This document shows, in pieces, positions 24,098 to 33,489 of a stretch of 64,000 nt of DNA. The notes under the pieces were generated by a model. It worked only from the letters and a program-made list of their open reading frames with translations, did no database searches and had not been told where the DNA came from. Source of the DNA: Neoarius graeffei (lineage: Eukaryota; Chordata; Actinopteri; Siluriformes; Ariidae); assembly GCF_027579695.1 (NCBI RefSeq), contig NC_083570.1, forward strand, positions 4,991,001-5,055,000, written 5' to 3'. The translations under genes were made by a program, and so were the position numbers. How positions within the stretch are numbered: the stretch's first letter is position 1; every line of letters begins with the position of its first letter.

Positions 24098-25426
24098 ACT
24101 TATAAGGGAGAACATGGCTCACTCTGCACTGTGGAGAACAGCTGAAATAATCCTGACTGCATGATCGGGGGGTAACAGTGAAATGAGCGAGCACGGGGAA
24201 CACATTTACCTCATTATTTAGCTTATTATTTGCTCATTCTTTCATGTGAACATTTGTTCATTTCATTAAAAACACGCTTGGAATAAAAAAATTGCCAAAA
24301 ACATAAAATAGTTTTATTAATTAATTGCCACATTATATATGCAATGCTTCCAGATGATACAATATATTATCTTCTTTTAAACACTTTATATTTCATTAGA
24401 TTTTGGTTAAAAACGAGCACCATGTGACCTTATCGACTGGATTTAGCAGCTACTAATTCCTATATCGGGGACACCAACGCTCTTCATCCTGTTGCTCTTT
24501 AGACTCCTTCTTACGAGTGAGTTCCGGAAAACCACACACAGAGACAACATTCGTTCCTTAAGAGAGTCTCTCAACTCTCTCTTTAGGTCTAAAGGGCAAC
24601 GTTATCAGGAAACCCACCCCGAATCAGATTATGACCATCACTGAAGATAAATTTAACACTCTGTTCACCAGAACACAGACAATTTTAATCAGCTTTTACA
24701 GAATTCTTCTGATTGAGACACACATTGAAATTAAAGTTCAAATCATATCACTGACTAAAGCACCTGTTTCTAGATGGGAAACTATAATTAAGATGATTTA
24801 ATTCTGGAAAGATTTCTAGTTCTCACCTGTTTCTCAGCTCTTTCTGCTGCGACTGTGACGGAGTCATGACCTTTGTGATGATCCATCTTACACAAATAAC
24901 AGATGCAGGTTTGATCAGTACGACAGTAGATCTCAATCAGCTTGTTATGTTCAGAGCAGATCTTCTCTTGGAGTTTTGCTGAGGCTTCAATTAATGTGTG
25001 TTTTTTCAAAGCAGGAACTTCAAGATGAGGTTTCAGATGAGTTTCACAATAAGAAGCCAAACACATCAGACAGGACTTGACAGCTTTGTGTTTTCTCCCG
25101 GTGCAGAAATCACACTCCACATCTCCAGGTCCAGCGTAACAGTGAGCAGGAGAAGCAACTTGGACTTCAGTCTTCTTCAGTTTCTCCACCACTTCATCCA
25201 GCATGTTGTTTCTGCGTAGAACAGGCCTTGTCATGAAAGTGTCTCTGCACTGAGGACAGCTGTAGACGCCCTTCTGATCCTCCTGATCCCAGCAGCCATT
25301 AATACACACCTTACAGAAACTGTGACCACAGGAGATAGTCACCGGATCCTTCAGGAGATCCAGACACACTGGACACATGAACCGGTCCACAGAAAGCTGA
25401 TCTACTGAAATACTGGCGTCAGCCAT
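7403..25426 (-). CDS. finTRIM A: RING-B-box-coiled coil-B30.2 protein, six exons
   Basis: Exons on the minus strand, from 5' to 3': 25426-24827 (600 bp), 10259-10164 (96), 10001-9768 (234), 9635-9464 (172), 9265-9206 (60) and 7935-7403 (533, with stop). All introns have GT-AG ends, and the total of 1695 bp gives 564 residues with no internal stop. Domain order: C3HC4 RING at residues 18-60, two B-boxes at about 105-187, coiled coil over exons 2-4, PRY-SPRY in exon 6. The layout with 96- and 234-bp coiled-coil exons is that of fish finTRIMs. These act as RING E3 ubiquitin ligases, are implicated in antiviral responses, and use the B30.2 face for ligand recognition. The start is MADASIS, because homology with the other copies begins there. 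Its RING starts three residues later than in B because of a small N-terminal insertion. Intron 1 is 14.5 kb and full of transposons. The gene looks intact, but its expression is unknown. Confidence 0.9.
8290..8994. mobile_element. A-specific ~705-bp insertion in finTRIM A intron 5
   Basis: The finTRIM B intron passes directly from CATGAGGCTGG to GAATTGAATAAG-like sequence where A carries this extra block. GAA flanks it on both sides, consistent with a short target-site duplication. The block includes an (ATT)n microsatellite at about 8454-8503 and A/T-rich sequence. No terminal repeats or ORF identify it. Confidence 0.55.
8995..9180. mobile_element. DNA-transposon terminal remnant shared by both genes
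   Basis: Ends in AACAAAATTTGTTATCGTGA followed by a CAGGCCTA-like terminus. An equivalent stretch lies in inverse orientation in finTRIM B intron 5 (about 49710-49865), so the insertion predates the A/B duplication. Superfamily not assigned. Confidence 0.4.
9768..10001 (-). CDS. finTRIM A exon 3: coiled coil (234 bp)
   Basis: Seventy-eight residues with heptad-like leucines and many E/R/Q residues (RAERLLEQLEQEIADLQRRV), between a CAG acceptor at 10002-10003 and a GTAACA donor. It carries a coding (CA)5 run near its 3' end. Trimming or dimerising coiled coils of this length are typical of TRIM proteins. Confidence 0.9.
10011..10057. repeat. (CA)n microsatellite in finTRIM A intron 2
   Basis: Pure CA repeat a few bases upstream (minus strand) of the exon 3 acceptor. 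The B copy has a shorter GT/GTCC tract at the same place. A related GT tract lies at about 10370-10408 in intron 1. Confidence 0.95.
10573..11286. mobile_element. PIF/Harbinger-type MITE, TTA target duplication
   Basis: Terminal inverted repeats GGCCAAGTTTACATTAGACC and GGTCTAATGTAAACCCCACC, flanked by TTA at 10570-10572 and 11287-11289. The finTRIM B intron has the empty site (48345-48365), where joining the flanks with one TTA restores its sequence. The 714-bp length, GG start and 3-bp TTA duplication point to a non-autonomous PIF/Harbinger element. No transposase is encoded. It is specific to A, so it inserted after the duplication. Confidence 0.8.
12679..14296 (+). repeat. 5' LTR of the Gypsy-like element
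   Basis: 1618 bp, TGTAGG...CCTACA. Contains two (CA)n blocks separated by CTTGGGTCAGGCCTAGGGGC (about 13738-13833) and AATAAA-like sites near 13900. Differs from the 3' LTR mainly in CA-tract length and a few substitutions, so the insertion is relatively recent. Confidence 0.85.
14541..15815 (+). CDS. Gag-like protein of the LTR retrotransposon
   Basis: An open frame of 424 codons. The likely initiator may be the third Met (MASPRVSK, 14574). Residues ~95-140 form a coiled coil (EIRRLREEVERLTTSNAEL), followed by a long S/T/P/E/R-rich linker. Residues ~275-420 form a compact helical region (WKTSTSSVRAFLETLPPN, MREEYAPY) resembling a Gypsy capsid. It ends at 15815 by a stop. The basic nucleocapsid-like tail continues in another frame from 15858 to about 16460, so a frameshift separates them. 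A coiled coil ahead of the capsid is less usual and may mediate assembly; this is inference. Function: particle assembly in the element's life cycle. Confidence 0.7.
   Translation: MINYLVSSLSKMASPRVSKMEDNAQDVSLLEVIADLIHCSASGKANIKSTSESECQNNIDNSNKHMRDPKRTTFSVQVALGKLFLSYFRDADSEIRRLREEVERLTTSNAELTADNNDLHRERELLKTSLDDCTKRLEKAKMVAKRAAQEQTPQKQRKGRERPPTMRQSSEREEASKPDTINDLVEDQTRRQTPSTRYSTPSFSQDGAILRSSGAQDPSTPRSVCYSTPDQSSDESGYESSAKREQHQSSLDSECSEEPRRSHKDVHQTLRLRQIDLLVKDVEQFDPDNQRTNVNDYLREIDRCLMDLPNATTREKLKLIWKTSTSSVRAFLETLPPNIRDNYSKLRNYMREEYAPYTDETSATLCALQIKQKRSEAPREYYRRLRTAYFQGSNAPGLEEDRGFKSLFLHDLHPSVWTQVALTC
15858..16462 (+). pseudogene. Frameshifted gag tail of the LTR retrotransposon
   Basis: Basic and proline/glycine-rich peptides in at least two frames (15858-16079, then about 16180-16462 with a LKAQLAEIEELLQKQ helix). 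They look like the nucleic-acid-binding end of gag. No CCHC zinc knuckle is visible. Frame breaks near 15815-15858 and 16080 make it non-functional as one protein. Confidence 0.55.
16729..17340 (+). pseudogene. Truncated integrase of the LTR retrotransposon
   Basis: Encodes the second half of a Gypsy integrase core: a THFTAGVMAALWNMLGI block, YHPQFSGQAERA with the catalytic-Glu motif, then the region after the core (PFGMMTGRELVLP). The N-terminal HHCC finger and the first catalytic Asp are missing. The position of the second Asp reads SNTDTHF, so that residue is displaced or mutated. RT and RNase H coding sequence should lie just upstream but only ~270 unrelated bases separate it from gag, showing a large internal deletion. 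The frame closes at 17340. Confidence 0.75.
17463..17741 (+). CDS. Unidentified ORF between integrase and 3' LTR
   Basis: Ninety-two codons, with a hydrophobic stretch (IHLAYSLGSAILIFVN) and two cysteines. Its position is where some Gypsy and retroviral elements keep an extra gene, but I see no signal peptide, cleavage site or other family motif, and it may be a chance ORF or a scrap. The region 17742-18172 has no further ORF and ends in the polypurine tract. Confidence 0.3.
   Translation: MYTSLNHKRTLTFPVRLHQPNEVINLQYNMVDKILKSAIITSVYSSQIHLAYSLGSAILIFVNPQDLEICTPTKDIHWVCPGNPYITLCQVR
18173..19824 (+). repeat. 3' LTR of the Gypsy-like element
   Basis: 1652 bp, same termini as the 5' LTR, with a longer first (CA)n block (about 19232-19298). 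Followed directly by the duplicated GTAT and the rest of the foldback arm. Confidence 0.85.
20005..20463 (+). CDS. Core ORF of the foldback element, Cys-rich protein
   Basis: A complete 152-codon frame that fills almost exactly the unique core between the two inverted-repeat arms, ending at TAA 20461-20463. Visible features are a CCDPYERHKK motif near residues 25-34, then KPGQKLCSKCSQRV (C-x2-C), an acidic/serine stretch (STESEQESMCVD) and a basic C-terminus. CCDP...GQKLC-x2-C reads like one half-conserved zinc-binding module, as found in repeat-associated proteins of unknown function. No catalytic domain is visible. The reading frame has survived without stops, and its neat fit between the arms suggests that it belongs to the element. 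It could instead be an exon of a longer gene. Confidence 0.5.
   Translation: MRTFQAQTHEKRFLMKYEELQKSCCDPYERHKKKVKTELHSILPETADSLSKLKNQNIKPGQKLCSKCSQRVKEHLSQADSAGSTESEQESMCVDVDPTYTGEVAESLDKSLVSVGCSPLKIAKYSYKQKTAYGKAKLQRVEETLRSKMKFY
21847..22188 (+). mobile_element. tRNA-derived SINE (GGCACGGTGGTGTAGTGG family)
   Basis: Begins GGGTGGCACGGTGGTGTAG (A-box-like) and has GGGTTTGATCCC (B-box-like) near 21901. The common fish SINE body follows, ending with an AATAAAG and T-rich tail. It lies within the Tol2-like element; the B copy of that element lacks it. Same family as 33048-33426, 53704-54080 and 59404-59716. It resembles what has been called Mermaid in fish, but I cannot confirm the name. Confidence 0.75.
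23859..24092. repeat. Microsatellite-armed hairpin
   Basis: A (GT)n/(GA)n tract followed by GGTTTTGATCTGTGTGTCG is mirrored by CACACAGATCAAAACC and a (CT)n tract. This gives an inverted repeat with arms of about 60 bp or more and a loop of roughly 50 bp. It lies in finTRIM A intron 1. Confidence 0.75.
24827..25426 (-). CDS. finTRIM A exon 1: RING and two B-boxes
   Basis: Encodes 200 residues up to a phase-0 donor (EKQ, then GTGAGA). RING ligands are C18, C21, C33, H35, C38, C41, C57 and C60. B-box 1 uses C105/C108, C119/C122 and C127. B-box 2 uses C157, H160, C168, C176, C179, H184 and H187. All expected zinc ligands are present. The frame runs 12 codons into the intron before a stop, so an unspliced message would end just after the B-boxes. 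Confidence 0.9.
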
Positions 25427-25800
25427 TTTCCTGAAATCACACCGAGAAAGAGATCAGTTTGTTTTCTCTGAAATGACGAGTTACTTCCTCATTCTGTGTG
25501 TGAGAGAGAGAGGGAGAGAGAGTGATAGAGAGAGGAGGAGCACAAACACAGAGAGATCATGAACACTCCTCTATTAACCATTTCATCTCCCTTCAGTGCA
25601 GAAATATAACCCATGTAGCTGCACTAATTCGGATTAATTTCATGAAATACTCACAGAATGGATCTTAATTTTCTGGACTTTTCCACCTACTGACACCTCA
25701 AGCACAACTTTCAGCCTTGTTGATAAATTACAATTGTTTCACTTGAACAGCTTTTTCCTCGTGACATCTTTAAACTGATCTTCATCCCTAAAGAATGTTG
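25427..25800 (-). promoter_or_regulatory. Conserved 5' flank / promoter region of finTRIM A
   Basis: Matches the sequence upstream of finTRIM B (43019-43149 joined to 44702-44870) and partly that of finTRIM C (28948-29139). A GATTTCAGGAAAATGG context around the start codon could be either the leader or a 5' UTR acceptor. A (GA)n tract lies about 65-100 bases upstream of the ATG. I saw no clear TATA box, and no GAAANNGAAA-type interferon element. Confidence 0.5.
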
Positions 25801-25839
25801 GAGCCATTTTAAAAGTGAGGAGGACACAGCTGTCAGGAA

Positions 25840-26436
25840 GGAAAACCGTATTTTATTGATTTTGTATTGTTTATTGCTAATAATGACAATTAATTTTATT
25901 GATATCTATGACCCCTCCAGTAGGTATGACATTACAGAAACATACACATTCATAAAACACGATGAATATTTTTTACAAAATGACAATCAGTTGGACTGAA
26001 GGAAGATTAAAAAAAAAGGTTTTTTAATTACATTTGATGTTTTCTAACATACAACAAATTTGTGATTCAATACAATTTTAACATGGAAACAAACAAAATT
26101 CCAACTACAATTTTTGCCAACATGCAACAAGTGAACACTAAATAGCAAGATATCTACGTGTACTACAGTAACTACAAATTTTGATTTTTAAAAATGTGAA
26201 ATTATTACCCTGATGAAACGGGCTAACTTACGCAATTCCTGCACATTTCAAGAGTTGAATAACTGATTCAGTTTAAACACATTTGGTCTCGTGTAAAAGT
26301 ATCTTTTTAAGAAATGAGATCTTTCCACATTAAAATAAGGACATACGAGTATATAATGGAATCCATCACCCTGTTCACACACAGTGCAAGGTTTTCTGTC
26401 TTGATTGGGTAAATATCTACCTTCAGCTATTGGCAA
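25840..26436 (-). pseudogene. 3' end of a non-LTR retrotransposon
   Basis: The only coding remnant, 26436-26248, encodes a LINE ORF2 C-terminal module: a CTVC...H...C zinc-like motif (CTVCEQGDGFHYILVCPYF) followed by an R-x-FLKRYFY stretch and a stop. Downstream lies A/T-rich 3' sequence to about 25840. It is heavily 5' truncated and not active. The clade is not resolved. Confidence 0.6.
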
Positions 26437-26458
26437 CTAATGGTTACCACACCTAAAT

Positions 26459-27356
26459 TTGCATAAGTTTATTCTATTTACATCATCTAGTTTGACTACT
26501 GTATATATTCCTCAAAAGCTATTCAATCTTTATCACGTGGACAAGCCAGAAGGCTGTTGGAAAAACGTTTTGTGGATGGATGAGACCAAAATAGAACTTT
26601 TTGGTTTAAATGAGAAGCGTTATGTTTGGAGAAAGGAAAACACTGCATTCCAGCATAAGAACCTTATCCCATCTGTGGAACATGGTGGTGGTAGTTTCAT
26701 GGTTTGGGCCTTTTTTGCTGCATCTGGGCCAGGACGGCTTGCCATCATTGATGGAACAATGAATTCTGAACTATAGCAGTGAATTCTAAAGGAAGATGTC
26801 ACGACATCTGTCCATGAACTGAATCTCAAGAGAAGGTGGATCATGCAGCAAGACAACGACCCTAAGCATACAAATCGTTCTACCAAAGAAGAATAAAGTT
26901 AATGTTTTGGAATGGCCAAGTCAAAGTCCTGACCTTAATCCAATGGAAATGTTGTGGAAGGACCTGAAGCGAGGAGTTCATGTAAGGAAACCCACCAACA
27001 TCCCAGAGTTGAAGCTGTTCTGTATGGAGGAACGGGCTAAAATTCCTCCAAGTCAGTGTGCAGGACTGATCAACAGTTACCAGAAATATTTAGTTGCAGT
27101 TATTGCTGCACAAGAGGGTCACACCAGATACTGAAAGCAAAGGTTCACATACTTTTGCCACTCACAGATATGTAATATTGGACTGTTTTTTTCAATAAAT
27201 AAATGAGCAAGTATAATATTTTTGTCCCATTTGTTTAACTGGGTTTGCTTTATCTACTTTTAGGACTTGTGTGAAAATCTGATGACGTTTTAGGTCATAT
27301 TTATGCAGAAATATAGAAAATTCTAAAGGGTTCACAAACTTTCAAGCACCACTGTA
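26459..27356 (+). pseudogene. Tc1-type transposon, 3' two-thirds, broken transposase
   Basis: Coding pieces at 26540-26776 and 26907-27134 encode a DD34E transposase without its N-terminal DNA-binding region: WMDETKIELFG (first Asp), GGGSFMVWAFF, MQQDNDPKHT (second Asp) and SPDLNPMEMLWKDLK (Glu). Stops near 26775 and 26893 and a frame break separate them. The right terminus ends CAAGCACCACTG at 27354, followed by TA. The left end is missing, so the copy is dead. Confidence 0.85.
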
Positions 27357-27408
27357 GCATTTTCTGTTGTGTTACTCTCTAATTGTCTGAGTTTTTTTTA
27401 ATTTAATC

Positions 27409-28947
27409 ATGAATCTGCTCCTCCTTTAACTCACTCTGAGGACAAATAAAATACCTTCAGCTTTTTATACAGTACGAGCAAACTACCGTAGTTCCATGTT
27501 AATGTCCGTTCAAAGTACATTCATCAGCATCAGCACTGGCTCCCCTCAGGGCTGTGTGCTGAGCCCCCTATTCTACACCCTCTACACCCACAACTGCATC
27601 CCTGCCCACTCCAGTAACAGCATCATCAAGTTTGCTGATGATACCACTGTGGTCGGGCTCATCTCCGGGGGAGATGAGTCCGCATACTGAGATGAGGTGG
27701 AGCAGCTGTCAGATTGATGTACAAATAACAACCTGGTCTTAAACACCACCAAGACTAAGGAGCTGATTGCAAACTGTAGAAGGAAGAAAATGAACATTCT
27801 GACCATTTATTAGTGGGAACTGTGTGGAGAGGGTCTTAGAATTTCGGTTTCTGGGGGTCCACATTCAGGACGACCTGACCTGGAGCGCCAATTGTTATCA
27901 AAAAGGTACAGCAGAGACTGTATTTCCTGAGAGTGCTCAGGAACTACCATCTCTCACAAAAACTACTGGTGTCCTTCTACCGTTGCTCCATTGAGATCAT
28001 ATTGACTTACTGTTTCTGGGTGTGGTTTATGAGTTGCACAGTCGGAGACAGGAAAGCACTCCAGAGGGTCGTCATTATGGCCCAGAAGATCATCGGCTGC
28101 CCTCTCCCCTCTCTGGAGGATCTGTGCAGTTCCCGTAGTACAAAAAAAAAACACAACACAAAACATTCTCAGGGACCCATCTCACCCCAGACACTCTGTG
28201 TTTGAACTGCTGCCTTCGGGCAGACGTTACAGGTCATTAACAACTTGGACAAACAGGATGAGGAACAGTTTCTATGCCAGTGCCATAAGGGCATTAAATA
28301 AAGCAAACGTGTACATTCAATAATACAAATAATAAAATATGGGATCATGCAATGCCTTCCACACCATAGGAGGTGAACGTTTGCAAGTGATGACTGCTGT
28401 TTTAAATAACTTTTTTTAATTCTTTTATATTTATTAGTTTATCTTGAATTATTTTCACAGGTTTTTAGATGCACTTTTTTCTTGCACCAAGGATTGCATT
28501 TAATTTCGTTGTATTTATTTACAATGACAATAAATATATTCTTGATTCTGTTCTATTTGAGGTTTCAGATGAGTTTCACAAAAGGAAGTCAAACACATCA
28601 GACAGGACTTGACGGCTTTGTGTTTTCTCCTGGTGCAGAAATCACACTCCACATCTCCAGGTCCAGTGTAACACTGCAGGAGAAGCAGCTTGGACTTCAG
28701 TCTTCTTCAGTTTCTCCACCACTTCATCCAGCATGTTGTTTCTGCGTAGAACAGGCCTTGTAGTGAAAGTGTCTCTGCACTGAGGACAGCTGTAGACGCC
28801 CTTCTGATTCTCCTGATCCCAGCAGCCATTAATACACGCCTGACAGAAACTGTGACCACAGGGGATAGTCACCGCATCCTTCAGGAGATCCAGACACACT
28901 GGACACATGAACTGGTCCTGAGCTACTGAAATACTGGCCTCCGCCAT
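27409..28947 (-). pseudogene. finTRIM C: truncated finTRIM pseudogene
   Basis: The RING exon lies at 28947-28559, and a stub of exon 2 with its flanking intron lies at 27409-27535 (SELKEEQ followed by divergence). The RING is complete in its cysteines (CPVCLDLLKDAVTIPCGHSF). A small deletion near 28668-28680, relative to copies A and B, shifts the frame just before the B-boxes, and the exon is cut at 28559 inside B-box 1. A LINE fragment (27536-28556) occupies the gap. Exons 3-6 are absent. The 5' flank to 29139 is still homologous to A and B. Non-functional as a TRIM; a RING-only peptide is theoretically possible. Confidence 0.85.
27536..28556 (+). pseudogene. Non-LTR retrotransposon fragment with RT motif
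   Basis: The 27496-27690 frame encodes STGSPQGCVLSPLFYTLYTH and FADDTTVVGLI, the RT palm motifs including the F-A-D-D box. The 27933-28205 frame encodes the downstream region (LLVSFYRCSIEIILTYCFWVW, AQKIIGCPLPSLEDL). Between and after these are stops and frameshifts. It ends with a TTTCGTTGTATTTATTTAC-type 3' UTR and an AATGACAATAAA motif (about 28500-28535). It inserted into finTRIM C. The fish CR1/Rex/L2-like clade is a guess. Confidence 0.75.
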
Positions 28948-28955
28948 TTTCCTGA

Positions 28956-29013
<58 letters not shown>

Positions 29014-29139
29014 GAGGAACACAAACACAGTGAGATCATGAACACTCCTCTATTAATCATTTCATCTCCCTTCAGTGCAGAAATATAACCCATGTAGCTG
29101 CACTGATTAGGATTAATTTCATGAGATTTTATGAAAGTT

Positions 29140-29803
29140 GAAATCAGTTGATTCTTCATCACTTGGTGTCTTCAATCCTGAAACATCTTTTAAGTGTTGT
29201 GAGAAAGAACGGAAACCTTATAAAATGGTAAATTCTTTACTGTGCCAACTTCTTCTGAAACATGTTGCAAGCATCAAAAGTGAAATACCTGTTTATTTAC
29301 AAAAAAACAAAAACAATGAAATTCATGAAGTAAAATATTGAATAGTGTGCTCTTGTTTTGTTCTAAGTGTGATACAGGTCAATGATTATTTACAACTCAC
29401 TGTTTTCAGTTTTGATTTCAACTTCTACATACCGTCCAAACTATTTCTGATTTGGGATTGTCAACTTCGCTGCTTCAGTTCGTGATTGGATTTAAACTTT
29501 TATTTCAATATTTGTCTTCCGCAAAAGGATTTTGTTAGAATTTATTCCATGTTCTGTGTCACGCTGAAGACTATTTGTCATCATTCAGGATTGTAATCTG
29601 GTCAGACGAGTTCGTGAACATTTCAACCAACACCTGACTGTAACGGGCGTGGCAGAGAACATATTTACAAAGAGACAGACAGCTGGGGTAAGCAACTATA
29701 AAACACATGTCATTTCAAAATAAAGCAAATAATAATGAAAATAGTATTTGATAAAAAGATTACGCAAATTAACTGACTGTCGGGAATGGGTCGCAGAGGA
29801 GTG
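29140..29803. other. No gene identified; one short ORF
   Basis: Starts where homology to the finTRIM 5' flank stops. A 67-codon frame at 29138-29341 (ending SEIPVYLQKNKNNEIHEVKY) has no recognisable motif. The rest is A/T-rich and probably repeat-derived. Confidence 0.3.
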
Positions 29804-32059
29804 TCAGTAACGGCGCTGAAAACATGATTTCGGCGCAGCCTCCAAACATGGCCAATCCGGACTACAGTCCCCAAGAGTCACAGTGCCTTCTATCACCTGA
29901 CTTATAATTACATCACCTGTCTCCCATTCATCAGTAATCACCTCGCCTATATACAGTACACACTGCATATCCTCAGCTGCTTTTTTGACATCATAGAGTC
30001 CATACGCCGACAAATACAATGAAGTGTATGGTGTCACCAGAAAGCAAACCTTTTTGTCATCTTTAATCAAAATGAGCTCAATCTGACCAAACTTGATTGA
30101 CTCATCAGACTCACGTTTTAGGCAGAGAAAAGATCCTTTTTTGTAAAGGGTGCCTTTAAAGTCAAACTCAGTGGACAGAGAATCCAGTTCTGGAAACGTG
30201 TGCTTCGACTGCATTGTGCACTGCATCACTGTACAGGTGAGCATGATATGGAGTTGAGTTTTTTTATTTCAACACTGGTGCAAAAAAGGAGTTTGAGCAG
30301 AGGGTTGTTTGGAGGAGTTGGTGCTGGTTTGCGAGTGACTGGCATATATTCTTAAAGTTTTGAATCCTCCTTACGCACCTCTTGAAGTACGAGTGTTTAC
30401 TCCCAAATCTCATTGTCCATAGCCGTATAAGGGGGCCCAGTTTGAGGATCAATGATGCATAATGGAGAAGATAGTGGTGCTTGGGTTTTAGATGGTCAGA
30501 AGGAAACGCTGCTTTTCTCGTTTCCAGATATTCAACTACAACAATGTTGAGGTAAGCTACCTGGGCAGTGGCAATCTTGGGTGCACACACTAGTTCCGCA
30601 AGTTCTTTCAAAGTGATCACGAGTTGCCACACTGGGTCACGAGGATCAACTTTGTCACCAATAATGACAGGCAGGAGTCTAAGGAGACAGCAGTTCTCAG
30701 CTGCTTGGCCACCTACTGTTTTGGCCTTTTCATTCACCTGACAAGGAGATGAGCTGGAATCTGAGTCCTTGTAGGCAAATTGTGTGATTCTCCTGTTCAA
30801 CTGAGAGTATGTGAGCCAAATGTTTGACTTTTATGAAGTAGCGCAGGTAAATGGCTAAGTCATAGGCTACAAGTCCCTCAAACAAGTCATGCCCTATGCA
30901 TGGAGGAAGGCCTGGCTGACATACATGGAAATATTTCAGAGTGTTGAAGATGGAGTCATGTGCCTTTGACATGATTCACATCACTCTCCTGCAATAACTG
31001 CACTGCTTCTTTGTAGTTATCAACTGTTTGTACAGGAAAGCTCTGACTCGCACTCTCAAGTTGGTCTCTTTGTACCTCACAATACCTGCAGAAGTACTTG
31101 GAGGTGCTGAAATTCTGAGTGTAGCCACCAATGCAGTGTGACCCCAAATTGTCACCTGCAATAGATATTATGGTTGCTCGAACCACACGACCAGAGGGTG
31201 TCACGAGTCTATGTTCTTCAAGTTGTCTCAGGTCTGACAACAATCTCGAAAACACTGTGTCCTGACCAAAGGATTTAAAGTCTGTCTCTTTGCACAACAG
31301 TCCTAACTGCATATTGCCAATACTGGAATAATGGAATGGCTTAAAGTCAGCGAGTGTGAAGTATACTCCGACAAGTTTATGTTTTCTCCTGGATGACCCA
31401 AGTGGGTTCACAACTTCAAACGCATCCTGATACAAAATCAGTTTCAGGACTACGCCACCTGCTTGTAGAGACAAGTCTTTGGATTTGAAGACAGAGCCAT
31501 CACAAATATCACTTAAGATGATATCAGAAACAGGATGATTTTGAGACTCCACACACTCTTCCCACACAACAGGATCTTTTAGAATGGCTCTTAAAGTGTC
31601 ATGCAAGGGTATGTATTGTGCATAACAGTCTCTTCTATGTTCATTGGTGCCCAGGTAAACATTTTCTGGGTGCACATAGGCAAAGTTCCTCTCAAAATAC
31701 TGCCTCCTGGTATGTTCATTGGAGAGATGAGAGCTACATGCAGCATGCAAATCAGTTTCCTGGAGACTCTGAAAAACTGAATCAAGCTCAGCATCTGACA
31801 TGTTACTATTAGCTCTAAGTGTCTCTTTAATCTTGTCTTTTGTGTACTGATGACAAATGGCATTCAGTCCATTAATTTATTCAACAATCATTTGAATAGT
31901 TGATGATGGAACCAGGTACTTTGCCTGGAGTTGCATGTAAAACAGGCACAGATTCCTCATGTACAATGAACTAATATCAATATCTTCTCTAACCTGAGAC
32001 TGATTTTTACTGAGGTCCATTCCAGTTTCAGTTTCGTTGGACTCAATCTGAGAGGACAC
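29804..32059 (-). pseudogene. CACTA-like DNA transposon protein, frameshifted
   Basis: Consecutive minus-strand frames 32059-31877, 31801-30956, 30972-30730, 30800-30264 and 30244-29804 read as one protein of roughly 700 residues. It shows a CNPLG-like VVNPLGSSRRKHKLVGVYF segment, an AGDNLGSHCIGG block, paired cysteines (FCRYCEV), the PPCIGHDLFEGLV motif and RPKHH-like LKPKHHYLLHY with LWTMRFGSKHSYFKR near the end. This pattern belongs to a multi-copy fish family that I associate tentatively with CACTA/EnSpm-type elements. Frameshifts occur near 30960 and 30800, and stops near 30250 and 31840. Terminal repeats were not found. Non-functional. Confidence 0.7.
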
Positions 32060-32099
32060 AGATGACTTTAAATGCCTTGATACAATTGCGGAATGGGCA

Positions 32100-33030
32100 A
32101 TGTATTAACTAGGGATGAGCGAGTACAGCATTATCTGTATCTGTTAACCATATGAATTATCTGTATCTGTATCCATACCATGAAGTGGGCGGGATTTAAC
32201 CCAGAAGTGGGCTGGATTTAACCCGGAAGTGGGGCTGGTTGTCTTGAAATGGGCGGGGCTTTAACCAGTATGTTATTTTAAGCATGCAGTTTATATGGGT
32301 TGATCAGAAATTGTTATATTTATTGCTGATTAGAAAATTATTTACAGGACAGCATCAGCATTGAGCTTCAGATCAATGGTTTTGATCACGATAGCAAACG
32401 AACTATTTACAGAACAAGTTTTGCAACAATGAATACAACACATGCGGTTGCAATTATGAAATGAAATGTAATGAACAAGAGTTTTCATACGCAACATAAC
32501 TTTCTTTTTTTACTTTTAATTTTTTTATGATCAGTGTGATTTTTTTTTTTTGTTCTTTTTAATTTTTTTCATTTCCTCACCAGGTGTGTGTGTGTGTGTG
32601 TGTGTGTGTGTAGCTTAATTTGTAATACTTATACCACTACCCAAGTAGCAATGAGAATCGGGCTGCTTCCGTAAAACCTCCAGCGCCATCGGCTGAATAG
32701 TGGCAACTGCAATTGGGCCAGGTCTTTAATTGGCTCTGTCTGACTGAGCATCGGCTGAGCCAACCGGGAGCGTGCCATTTCCATAAAACTGCAGCTCATG
32801 CCGACTGTGATTTGGTGGCATCGGCTGAATCATGGCACCCAGGTTAAAATCTGAGCGCTCGGCTACCAGTCTGAAACCGATTGAAAATGCCAACGGTACT
32901 GCAGCAAGCATCATTTGCACACAGTTCAATCACTGACTGCATTGACTGATTATATTTCGTAAGATAAATTAAAATAGCAGACATACTATTATATATTCAG
33001 TTTGCATTTCACTAGATAGTAAACAACGAA
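32100..33030. other. Decayed repeats, no gene
   Basis: Includes a GGGATGAGCGAGTACAGC terminus with TATCTGTATC iterations (32108-32180), GGGCGGG-type GC repeats (32185-32260), T-runs (32500-32575), a (GT)n tract (32585-32611) and two loosely similar CATCGGCTGA-containing segments (32687-32830). These look like worn DNA-transposon pieces. Nothing coding was accepted. Confidence 0.45.
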
Positions 33031-33047
33031 AACCATTTTAATCTCAT

Positions 33048-33426
33048 CTCATCTCATCTCATTATCTGTAGCCGCTTTATCCTGTTCTACAGGGTCGCAG
33101 GCAAGCTGGAGCCTATCCCAGCTGACTATGGGCGAAAGGTGGGGTACACCCTGGACAAGTCGCCAGGTCATCACAGGGCTGACACATAGACACAGACAAC
33201 CATTCACACTCACATTCACACCTACAGTCAATTTAGAGTCACCAGTTAACCTAACCTGCATGTCTTTGGACTGTGGGGGAAACCGGAGCACCCGGAGGAA
33301 ACCCACGCGGACACGGGGAGAACATGCAAACTCCACACAGAAAGGCCCTCGCCGGCCCCGGGGCTCGAACCCAGGACCTTCTTGCTGTGAGGCGACAGCG
33401 CTAACCACTACACCAACGTGCCGCCC
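33048..33426 (-). mobile_element. tRNA-derived SINE, minus orientation, 14-bp TSD
   Basis: Same family as the copy at 53704-54080, reversed. It is flanked by the exact duplication CATTTTAATCTCAT (33034-33047 and 33427-33440). The tail has the ATGAGATGAGATG iterations seen in other copies. The long open frames on both strands here are artefacts of the SINE consensus. Confidence 0.9.
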
Positions 33427-33489
33427 CATTTTAATCTCATATGTTTATGAAATACTTCTTGTCTATGCACACCGTTCACAGTCTTGACT

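Noticed and set aside
25427..25800. Interferon-response element upstream of finTRIM A
   Set aside because: finTRIMs are often interferon-induced, but I could not find a GAAANNGAAA-type site here or in the B flank.
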